DNA from: Kappaphycus alvarezii | Lineage: Eukaryota; Rhodophyta; Florideophyceae; Gigartinales; Solieriaceae | NCBI GenBank assembly: GCA_002205965.3 | Contig: NADL03000740.1 | Location: 2,170,001-2,234,000 of the forward strand | DNA: 64,000 nt | Direction: 5' to 3' | In this document: positions 45,040 to 55,200 of the stretch, piece after piece | Numbering within the stretch: position 1 is the stretch's first letter | Layout: each line of letters opens with the position of its first letter | The notes under the pieces: generated by a model | The model's input: only the letters and a program-made list of their open reading frames with translations | The model's database searches: none | Told to the model about the DNA's origin: nothing | Program-made: the position numbers and the translations under genes

Positions 45040-46392
45040 ATGTCACGTCACAATCGTCTCCACCCCAACTTTTACGTTCCCTACGCCCCATACCCCACCC
45101 TCGCTCCCCCGCTCCAACCCACCCTCCTCACCTCATACACCTTCTTCCCCTCCCACCCTCCCCCTACCCAACCCCTTACACTTACGCCTACCACCCCAAC
45201 CCACCCACCCCATACCCCGCCACCCCTCCCCCCGCCCCATACAACCCAACCTCAATCCCCTCCGCATACCCCGGTATAGCCCCTCCAATCCCGATCCCAC
45301 CCCCAACCCCTACCAAACCTACCAACAACCCACACCCTACAATCCTCCCCCACCCCCCCCTCATACCCCGGTGCCCCCCACCCCACAAACCAACCCCCAA
45401 CACAACACCGCCCCATACCACACCGCAAATCAAACCCACAAAACCCCACTGCGTATCCAGGAAACCCACCCCACCCCCAAACCACACCTCCACACTACCT
45501 TACTCAAGACCCCCCAACTCTCCACGCTTCACACAGCACGCACCGCAAGAATGGCACCACGTTCAAGCACCCCCGCCTCCAGGGTATACCGGAATCCCAC
45601 ACCTCGCCTCCTCAAACACACGCCCCCGTCCGTATCCTCCTGGTACTTCGCTCCCGTCTGGTCCTGCTGCTGCTGGTTATGCGGGTAGTGCGCCGCTACC
45701 TCCTGTGGGTGGTGGTGGTGTGGCTATGCGGGCAGTGCCCGCGCCCCGCCTGGAGGCGGTGGTGGTGGTGGCTATGCGGGCAGTGCACGCCGCCGCCTGG
45801 AGCGGTGGTGGTGGCTATGCGGGCAGTGCACCGCCGCCGCCTGGAGGCGGTGGTGGTGGTGGCTATGCGGGCAGTGCACCGCTACCTCCTGGTGGTGGTG
45901 CTGGTGGTGGCTATGCGGGCAGTGCACCGCCGCCGCCTGGAGGTGCTGGTGGTGGCTATGCGGGCAGCGCACCGTACCTCCTGGTGGTGGTGGTGGTGGT
46001 GGCTATGCGGGCAGTGCACCGCCGCCGCCTGGAGGCGGTGGTGGTGGTGGCTATGCGGGCAGTGCACCGCTACCTCCTGTGGTGGTGGTGGTGGTGGCTA
46101 TGCGGGCAGTGCACCGCCGCCGCCTAGAGGCGGTGGTGGTGGTTATGCAGGCAGTGCACCGCCACCCCCTGGGGCAGTGTTGCAGGCGGCGCTGGGTATG
46201 CAGGCAACGCACCCGCGCCTCCAGTTGATGGATATCCGCAAGTGTGCAGGATGAAGGTGAAGACGCGCCGGGAGGACTGCTGGGTGGATTGCAAGGGAGA
46301 TTGATGACAGAATTTCAGACCCCGCTATTCAGGGGCAGGCGAGGAGGCTTATGAATCATGGCGCGGTTAAGAAGATTTTTGGAGGCTCGTGA
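45040..46392 (+). CDS. Pro/Tyr- and Gly-Tyr-Ala-Gly repeat protein (paralogue 2)
   Basis: A plus-strand gene from ATG 45040 with a Pro/Tyr/Thr-rich first half (YPTL, YAYHP, PPPAPYNP strings). It is followed by about 12 tandem units of the type GGGYAGSAPPPPGG (45670-46200), then DEGEDAPGGLLGGLQ and a C-terminal helix with IDDRISDPAIQGQARRLMNH ending VKKIFGGS. That end matches the DPEIQ...KR end of the 43304-43855 gene. The frame must change several times: each GGT/GGC run and C-run differs in length between units, so the exact model is uncertain. The stop TGA at 46390-46392 is in the frame of the conserved C-terminus. About 450 codons. It is head-to-head with its paralogue. Function unknown. 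Confidence 0.55.
45670..46200 (+). repeat. Coding minisatellite, 44-50 bp units
   Basis: About 12 copies of a unit containing CTATGCGGGCAGTGCACCG at 44-50 bp spacing. Copies differ in the number of GGT triplets and in CCGCCGCCT versus CTACCTCCT. In the coding frame each is a Gly-rich linker, YAGSAP, and a proline run. Confidence 0.85.
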
Positions 46393-49300
46393 GCTGTTGG
46401 GGAGGGTTGGGATGGTGGTAACTGTTTGCGAGATGGTGTCGCGGGATAGGAGAGTGGAGGCCGCGCGAGTTTTCCGGGATATGAAGCAAGGCAGGCTTTG
46501 GGTTGGGTGGGATCGGTCGGACTGTGCTGAATTGAGTTGTGTGGGTCATGTTTGTGGCGTGGTTGTTGACGCTTGCGTACGGTCGGGTATGCTGAAAATG
46601 CTGTTTGGATGGAGGTTGCCGTGGGATTAGGGTACTGGTAGAACGGGGAGAGCAAGGTCGCGTCGATGGTGGTTTGTTGTGGTGTTGATTGTTGTAGATG
46701 CTAGGCGGATGAAGGATACAAGCTAGGACCGATTGTTAGAGGAGGCTACAGTAAGTTTAATGAATCCAAGCGGTTGACTTTATGCCTTTTGAATTGATGC
46801 ACTTTGGTTTCCTCTGCGTGAGGGTTTGGTACGTTTCAGCACTGGTTTGCTCTCACAGGAAAGAGACAGAACGCGGAATGTATTGCGCAATGTTCAAGGT
46901 CTTAATATTGAAAGATGTCTTACTGCTTTTATACATATGTGAGATGTACTAGTAGTTGAAGGATGGTATGGTGAAACAGAACAAGGGGATGATTTGTAGC
47001 TCCCTACATCCACCTGCAAACCTATATCCCAATGCTCATACATGGCGCCAAAGTCCAGGTTGGCTCATCCAGAGATCATCATACTTTCTTTCTTGGGTGA
47101 CCATTGCGCATTGCCTCTAAGACCATCAACTGGGGAACTTCCCTTATCAAAATGGAAACCAATTAAACACCTCGCACAGAAAGTAATTACGCTTCCAACC
47201 CCTCACTCAAGAGCATCTCGGTCAATCACCACGAAGACTCATCGATTGCAACTTTCGACCGAGACCTCCTATCGCAATCTTTTCCCATCCGCCCTCCACA
47301 AACCACAATAGCCAAAAGTTCGGTGGCGGGCCGCGCCTACGCGTTCATCGACCCAGCAGCGTCATTCCTCCAGGGGCTCCCATCCGGTCTAGTTGAGCGT
47401 AGGTATACAACATGAGAGTCGGTCAGCTTCCCGCATTCCAATCCATCCGGACCAGTCAGTTGTTACAAGAGTCCAGCTATCGAATTTTTTCGGTTTCACG
47501 TTCACTCGCAACATCCACCGTCGAGGAAGCTCCCGTGCTCGGCGACTGACTCGCGGTCAGCGTGTCATTAGGAGCCTTCAAGCCGCATCTCTAGTGCCGA
47601 TTGTCCACAAGGTATTTTGCAAGGCGTCACTGTTGCCCTCATTGCACCAGTGTGACAGTTCTTGGGATTCGCTTTGTATTCTATTGTTTTCCAGAGCGGC
47701 CTGCTGGTACTCTAACGCACAGAACTTATTGACGAGGTGCTGCAACTCCTATACTTCAACTCAGCGGAACGTGAATGCGTTACGTTGCACAGTATCAAAG
47801 ACCATTTCCAAGCTAGTCATACCTTAAACAGAATGTAGGGGACTTTCCTGAGCATCTGCAAAATAGCAAACATTAGTTTATGGGACAGCTCTCTCCCAAT
47901 CTTAACAAACTGAGATACCAGTGAACGCCAACGTCCGTACTGTCCGCCTGAGTGACACCTCATCTGACTCAGTCTTACATTCGAATAAATCGGGCAAGAC
48001 AACGAGCCAATACACTAAACCTGAATCTTTCTCAGAGTCGCTCTAACTGCAAAGTATCAAGGTTACACAACGAATGCTCCGTGTTCATACCGTGCCTGAC
48101 ACGAGAGCTGAGATCTTACCTAGTCGTCCTAGGATCAGACTCACATAAACAGAGGAAGCAGCCATGCAACAGATAGAGGCCAGATGCAGACCAAGTGATC
48201 GACTGATAGTCACGAAAAAAATGGACAGCTGCTGTGACTTGCTCCGGGAATGCAAGATATCAACCCTTGGACCAAGCCTTCCACATTTGCTGGACAATGA
48301 GGACAGGTCTGCCTCCGACTGCAAGTTCGATATTCCTGGGTCAAACAGCTCCACTCCTCGTAGTCAAAGTCAGCACTGCAAAAAAACTCGTTGACCTCGC
48401 AGAAGAGAGTCGAAGTCAGTCTTCTAACGAATACGGATTCTATAATCGCTATGATCACGGCGGTACCGAAGTTATTCTGAGAATCGGAGGGTGGTGGGAA
48501 AGAGGAATGCATTTCCGATGTTTTCGTCATTTCGGTTATCGTCTTTACCCGTCAAGCTAGAGAGAAACGTGGATTTGGATCTTGTGGGATTGCTGTTTTT
48601 CGGTATTCACCTTTTCACATCGCTGTAGGGAAATATTTTCAGTAGACTTCGTCCAAAGTTTTGATGACTTCGCCCGGCAAATTGTACAAGGAAGCTCTTC
48701 GCGCTGGTGATGATCTATTGGGCAGGAGCTAGCTGCACCCAATATGGTTTCACTATGTAATAATTTGTGGTCCGATATGTTGCAGGTGGACATAGGGGCC
48801 TCAAACTCACTCAGAAGGATGGCGATGTCAATCAGACCGAAAGTGCTAGGTTCACCAAAAAGGGAAGGATAGGCTAGGACCTTAGTGTTTAGGATGAAGT
48901 ATGACCTTTTGATAAAATCAAACTAGATCAAGACATTACGAAACTAAACTGGGCAGGATACAGAATGCCTGACGCAAGCGACACAATTCTTAGCACCGTA
49001 CAGCAATTAAATAACTAGGTGACATAAGTGCACTCCTGATGGTGGGCCTTAAAGTGGCCTTTAAGAGAGCGCAGCTCCCCCTACAACTGGTTGGGAATGC
49101 CCTTTTGAGTCGATTATTGTTGTCTTGAGAAATTCGGGGTGGAATCCATTATATCTTACCAGAATAAAGCACCCAAACCTCCTGATGAGTAGTATCCACG
49201 TATCTAAAACGTATTGAATAAATGATCAATACTTCAAACTACCAGCATATCTGTGATCGTGCTGCGTTGCTCGCGGACAGGCCTTCGACCGCCATGTTCT

Positions 49301-49980
49301 CCTGGAGGTCGAGATTTCCATTGGCGGAAGAGCGCGAGGCGAAACGGTTCTTCGAGCAACACTGGACAACCATGAATTAATGTTTTACCAGACAGTGATG
49401 GCGTTGGCATTTACCACGAGCACTGCCAACGAGTGTTGTGAGCACTATGTAAAAGGTGTGAATGTGGCTCGTTTACTCCGAGCGGTTCGAAGGTTAGGAG
49501 TAAGATGAATTTGCGTTCAAATTGTGATTCAGGATCTACAGGGAAAGTCTTGGGTGTTTTTACCGTTGGAAGATATATTCGATCTATCTTAAGTTTTTCC
49601 CGACAACCACAATCGAGTCAAAAAGTTGTGCCGAGACACAGTGGATAGGATCTACATTGCAGTACGAACAACGGAGAATTTCTTCCAACTATAAAGTAGC
49701 TGGTAGCCCGGCCAACAAGCGAGCCGCGTTGGAGGTGACCATCAAGGCGGCATGCTGTTGACGGAAAATGACCCTCACCTTAGCGTCTTGGCAGGGCTCG
49801 GCTTGCGGCCGATCGTGCCACCTCCTTGATCGTGGAGAACGCATTGAGGAACCAGCCTCCGAGCGTGGACACAGGAACCAAAACGAGCCAGTTCTATCAG
49901 GTAACTCAGCTATGAACCCCTGGTGTTTCCTTAGCTGGTCAGCTTTGGCTACGTTCAATCTCGTGAGGGGGTTAAATGTT
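46393..49980. other. Degenerate region; possible decayed coiled-coil gene on minus strand
   Basis: No intact gene. Between about 48350 and 47600 the minus strand has stop-interrupted frames with coiled-coil character (for example LENNRIQSESQELSHWCNEG near 47690 and NLQSEADLSSLSSKCGRL near 48320). They could be remains of one gene, but no family is recognised. Confidence 0.3.
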
Positions 49981-50019
49981 CTTATCCTGAAGTGAGAAGG
50001 GGCCGTTGGGTTCACGAAA

Positions 50020-50097
50020 GGGGGGAGATTTGAGGTGCTTTACCAATTAGAGATGTAGGATGGCTACTTTCCGAAGGACTAGGGGGGCACAAAAGTA
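50020..50097 (+). repeat. Dispersed repeat, copy B
   Basis: The counterpart of the repeat at 32095-32172, in the same orientation. The surrounding sequence does not match, so only this fragment is shared. Confidence 0.65.
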
Positions 50098-52270
50098 ACA
50101 TCGAAGTAATCGGTTCCGCCGGCTGCGTCCGTTGCAACAAGTTAGAAGCAATTAAACAATCGAAACTTAAAAACCGCACGGACCTTACATTCTGTGGAAA
50201 TAGTTCCGGCCGTCTGACACTCCTACAATTTCATTTTCGCAAACTTGCTCCGAGCGTAATGCCCTCTTAATCACAATGCAGCTATTACTACCTGGCAACA
50301 GGAGGTTTTCCAACACGCAGTTGTACTGCACCTTGCGAAGACGACCCGCGGGAATATACGCTGATCTAAATAGGCTAATCTGATTAGTTTCATTGTCTTT
50401 GAAAGAGTCACGAGTGAAGCATATGTAGAGTGTAAAACGCTTTACTAGTAGTAAATTATTCTCTTATGACAACATTGCAAAGATTTCTAAGTTCGGTTAG
50501 TCAACTTGGCAGAATTTTGATGCTGCGCATGCGTTTCAGGTCATGTCCAGAGAAAAGGGGGGTAATGATGGGTAGTTTACATCGTCCTCTGACGCTTCTA
50601 GCGGGGGAATCTAGACGGAGTTTGAAGAGAAGGAAAGGAGAAAACGGAAACGGGTCTGCGCCTCCGGGACCATGTGACTACATCGACCGGTCAAGGCAGG
50701 CGAGGAGGCATGCGGCATTAGACAGTACAGCTTGCGCTGCGTGTCTATGCATAAGGGCCATTTTGGCTCTCGAAAAGCTCTCCATTGCCCTCGTGGCCGC
50801 ATTTGCTGCCAACTCCGAGACGAACGCGTATGCCTCTGGGTGCCATCCTCCAGAACAGATATCGGGATTCGCACCAGCCTCTCCCTTCTCTCAGCAGAAA
50901 GTAGCCCTTCGTATTTGTACGCTTTGCAGATCGGGCCGCGATCAAGGAAGTTTGGGGGTTGAAGTTCCTGATTCGGGAGTACTACCAGCCAAGGGGGTTA
51001 ACGAAGGTAACATCCAGGAAATCCGTCGCACCATGAGATCCCACTGCTTAAATATCTGGGCGCTACCGATGTCCAACTCACGGCCTGTGCTCTACCACAG
51101 GGTGGCGGACAGTTTTGGACAGGTCGGCCGCATCTAATCGAACTTGAGCGTCATGACCAGCGATAGGGCATCTGCCGTACTGACTATGTAACACGTGTCC
51201 CCATGAATGTCATCATTCTCAGGGCGGGAGGGCCTCGGGCACGGTGTGTTCGGTGCAAGCAAAGGGGCTGGACAGAAGAATTCAAGCCAAACAGAAAACT
51301 CTCAGCTAGGAATGTGTGTCCGCAGACCGGATGCCGGATTGCAGTAAATCCAGTCTTTTTCTCCTGGTAAAGCCATCGAAGCTCTGAATGATTGACGCCT
51401 TTGATCCCCAATAGGTAGATTGGCCTGGACTCTTTGTGGATCTCATTAGTCAGTATTTTCTGTAACAGTGTTTGTTAGAACAGAGGTACTGAATGGGAGA
51501 TTCGCATTAGCGTCGTAGGATGGCGCCTATTCCCTGTGGGAATTCACTGCCTCCTCGTGGAAAAGGCAATCAAATCCATTAGAAAAAACACAGAATCCTC
51601 AAAAATGATCGGACTTACGAAAAACTTGGGTATCTTACTCGAACAAGAAAAATGTAGGCCCTTCGTACTTTGCAGGATATTTAGATATTGAATCTCAACT
51701 ATTGAGATAAGGCGTTATCGGTCGGGGAAGCAGTTTCCGAATACATGTCTTGACCGATCAAGATTGGCCTGTGCGATTCGTTTTTCAGTCTGAAAAGAGA
51801 ATTGGTGTTGAAAATAGCTGAGAGCACACTTGCCAACATTGCCACATTTTTAGATCCATATCTTTAGATCTAATAGACCCCTCTATCATATATGAGGGTA
51901 CTCGAAAAGAGCCAGTATATTCCTGGCAACAAGGGTTGCCCTTTAAGCACAGTTGATCATATTCCAATGATCCATTAAAAAACAAAGAAAAAGTATGCAC
52001 AGTATGAAAATGATTTCGTACAATGACTAGAAGGAATACGCACAATCAAATCAAAAGGAAATTAAGGCAAACCTTAGAAACAAGCCCCCTCTCTTTGTCA
52101 ACGACTTGGTCATTTTTAAAAGCACAGTATTGTCAGAATGTAGTTTAAATACAAGAGCCGCAAATATCTTCAATCTCAAAAACTCTCTACCATCCTCCTA
52201 CAGTAAACAATTGCTCGTCTCTCTCCTTGCCCGACACTTCAGCTGCAATGCCCTCAACACAGCAGAAACC
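50098..52270. other. No gene recognised
   Basis: An open plus-strand frame of 223 codons (50466-51137) is Arg/Ser-rich with no recognisable motif and is overlapped by comparable minus-strand frames, so I do not call it coding. The rest is AT-rich and degenerate. Confidence 0.35.
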
Positions 52271-52276
52271 AATTCT

Positions 52277-52344
52277 GAAACATTTGCCCCTGTCCCAACC
52301 CAGCAACAGTCATTATTGCTGGGTTGGGCAAGGGCGAATGTTTC
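52277..52344. repeat. Long imperfect hairpin
   Basis: Arms 52277-52306 and 52316-52344 are reverse complements over 29-30 bp with two substitutions and one single-base gap; the loop is 9 nt. The arm starts GAAACATT and ends CCCAACCCAGCAA. It sits just upstream of the recognisable part of a decayed transposase. Confidence 0.85.
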
Positions 52345-52359
52345 AAATGCTATGCATAT

Positions 52360-53620
52360 TCTAGCAGACGCTGCTGTGGAGCGTGAAGAGGGATACAGGC
52401 ATTTGACGCCAGCGACAGCGAATTTGCCACTGACGATGAAACTTCATGCCTTTATTCGGTTTTCGACATCTTTTACGAAGCAGGCGGCGGCAAAGCCATA
52501 CACGACATGAACAACCTCGACGCTTCATAGTGAAACCCTATTTGGGGGAGCGTGGAGCTAATTATCGGCGAGCGTAATAATGTAGGTCCCGGTAGAATGA
52601 GGAACTATGGAGGAAAGGGTATGCCTTTTATGATTTTAACAGCATTGAAAGTGAGAGGCCAATGGAAGATCCTAGCGAAAATTACCAGCTTGAAAGGCCC
52701 AACTTTTTGAAAAAAATGATGACAAAATTCACGTGATTGCTCAGTAATCCACCTTTTGAAGCAATTGTAGAACGCAATGAGTCCCTTTTTCCTCTTGATC
52801 AGCTGTTGCGAGACGAAACAATGTTCAAGTACTACCCTACTGATAGATATGCAACTGACATCACTTTTGAACAAGCGAATGGGACAAGTGGAAATATGCA
52901 GGAAGGGAAGGTTTATTTTAGCGGTGAGCACAAGCTTTATGGCTTCAAAGTTGAAGTTTCTGTGCTACCAAACGGACAGGCCCTGAGCTGCTCGAAGCAA
53001 TACCCTAGGTCGGTAGCTAAGTCATTATTCCGTTGAAATATTTAGAAAAGTTCCTAGGGAATATTGACTTCCGCAAAGGCCTCCTCAAGAAGACGACAAG
53101 ATCCGATAGGGAAATAGCCGTCATTAGTCCCTTTTGTGGTGCGTTCATAACCATTGGGAAGTATTAATGGACAAATGGTACAAAGGGGCGGTAGAGTTAG
53201 ATAGGGGATTGATTCCGAAAAAAAAGCCGCGAAACGGAAATTTGACCCGTGAAGGAGAGGCCACAAAAAAGTCGTCTGATCGTATTATTCTGGAGCGCTG
53301 CTGTGGGCGGTTGTGTACAGCACTGTGAAATATTCTAATACAGATGAATTCTCTGCGTTCGGAAGAAAAAACTCAGCAAAAGCAGTTAAAAAGTGGTTAT
53401 TTTCAACTGGCGAAGATATTGACACAAGGTGCCGAAATGTCAAGGAGCGCTATCTTAGCAAGCAGCACAGGCGGATTGAATTGAAGTTTCGTAATGTAGA
53501 GTTCAACGGTAGAGAGTTTGATTCTGACTAAAAACGGGAACAAACTTTATTTTTCAAAACGCAGCCCTTTTTGCTCCGGAGAGAATGGGAGGGGCCGATG
53601 TCTAGCAGCTTCTGCACTAA
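52360..53620 (+). mobile_element. Harbinger-like DDE transposase, decayed
   Basis: In broken plus-strand frames: DIFYEAGGGKAIHDMNN, MPFMILTALKVRGQWKILAK, NPPFEAIVERNESLFPLDQL, KYYPTDRYATDITFEQANG (first Asp region), GKVYFSGEHKLYGFKVEVSV, VLMDKWYKGAVELD (second Asp) with a basic PKKKP linker, and SSDRIILERCCGRL (Glu region, with the usual VENFFGR degraded). The order and spacing are those of DDE_Tnp_4/PIF-Harbinger transposases. At least four frame changes and several stops show it is dead. It is the most complete of the three copies of this family in the window. Confidence 0.8.
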
Positions 53621-54199
53621 TACGTACTTTGAAGAGCGGTGGCAACAGGCGAAATGGGGGCGAAAGATGGGAATATAGTACAGTGATGGCGTCCCGTTAC
53701 TGTGAGAGCAGCCTGTCAATGAGAGCATTGTTCCCAAGGAGGTCCATGGTCCAGAGAGCAGGTGTATGGGGCGTACTAGTAGGCACTGGGTGATGTAGGA
53801 ACTATTGCGAAAATCTGCGAAGTGCGAGGCGACACGGATGCCCCCTGAGGATGCAAGAGGTGAGAAAAGATGATAATGGTCGAATTCGTGTTGTGGCAGG
53901 TGCGTGGTTGGGCGAGAGGCGACGTTGACCGCGACATGAGGGGATATTGCTGGTGTTCCAGATGGAGAGTTAAAGTGCGGATTAGTTCGCTGGGGTGGAG
54001 TGGTGAGAGTTTTATGGCGCGCCGGGTTTCAGAAGTGGGTTGTAAGATAGTGTAATGTGCTGGCCGCCGTGATATTCTGGTTGACTTTGCCTGTATGGGT
54101 GGTGGCCGAGCTTGGAGAGGAACTTTTCAAAGCCTGTAGTTGCAGAAGACTGTTGAGATCAGGGATTTGGAAGACATTTCGTAGGCGCGGTGATTTGGA

Positions 54200-55200
54200 G
54201 TGCTGAAAGTGCATCTCGAGCGAAGATTGGATGCGAAGCATTGTCGCTATATAGAGAGGTCGGCGCGGTTCAGGTTGGCAAGGTTGCGCAGCAGGATAGC
54301 TTCATGTAGGTACGTGCTGCGCAGGACTGCGTGGAAGACAGGGCAATTACGGACGGGAGCCATGTCAGAAGTGGTGGTCGTTGTGTGGAGGAGGTGGTCG
54401 CGTCGATGTGTATTCCTAGGGTGTTGATTGTCATCCCTAAGCAAATGGTCTTGTCAGATTGAGGGATTAATTTCGATTTCACAGTGAGTGGTAGAAGTAG
54501 GTGGGCTGGGCCCAGAGTGATCACTGTGCAATTAGTTGGTGCCTTATTCATGCGTCTGACGGATGAACAGCGTTGAAGTTCGTTGAATAAGAGTCGTAGG
54601 AGTGGAGTAGGCGTCCGCATTCCTGTAGGATCAGTTGGCGGTTGGCTTGTTCCTAGGCCTTGTGCATATCCAGGGTTGCGAGCCAGCGGTCCCCTTGTCT
54701 TATGACTGCTTCCGTGACGATAGTGGCTTGATGGGGGCCTATTCTTCTTTGGATGCCAAACTGCACTGGTGGAAGGTTGTGTGATTGGTAACGAAGGAGG
54801 AAAGACCTTTTTTGATTGCTTTCCTTCAGTGATGTAAGAGGAAAAGTGGGCGGTAGTTCGCTGGAGTACGTTGATGCCCATTTTTGGACCGGGATCAGGA
54901 TGCCTGTAGGCTAGTTGTGTGGGTACTGGCGAGGTCGGCCGATTTCCGTCCACCACTGTAGATCAGAGCGGCGGAGAGGACGGGCTCTTTTTTAATGTCT
55001 ACCCCTCATTTCCTACCGCTTTTCCGCGTGGTTCGATGAAAATGTAGTTGAGGTTGTGTTGTTGATGCGCTGGTGGAAGAGTAAAGCACTGTAAATGTAT
55101 CCGGTGTTGTTCTTGGTGATGAGTGGTGCTAGAGAAGAAGGTTGAGTCCTGTGGAGCGAGCTTGCGCATTCTGCGTACATTGTTCCGCTTTTCTTCTGGC
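54200..55200 (-). mobile_element. LINE-type reverse transcriptase fragment
   Basis: On the minus strand the N-terminal RT blocks of a non-LTR element follow each other: an NYRPLFLLHH-like block (about 54870-54840), KAIKKGLSSFVTNHTTFHQC (about 54830-54770), FGIQRRIGPHQATI (54765-54725) and DRWLATLDMHKA (about 54690-54640), the last holding the first catalytic Asp. The remaining palm with its second Asp pair is not convincingly readable and the frame shifts repeatedly. Decayed; no target-site duplication or poly-A tail identified. Confidence 0.65.

Noticed and set aside
50466-51137. 223-codon plus-strand frame
   Set aside because: It is Arg/Ser-rich without motifs, overlapped by long minus-strand frames, and surrounded by degenerate sequence.
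54270-54956. Long minus-strand frame as a 228-residue gene
   Set aside because: It is a shifted reading of the LINE RT; the conserved RT blocks lie partly in other frames.
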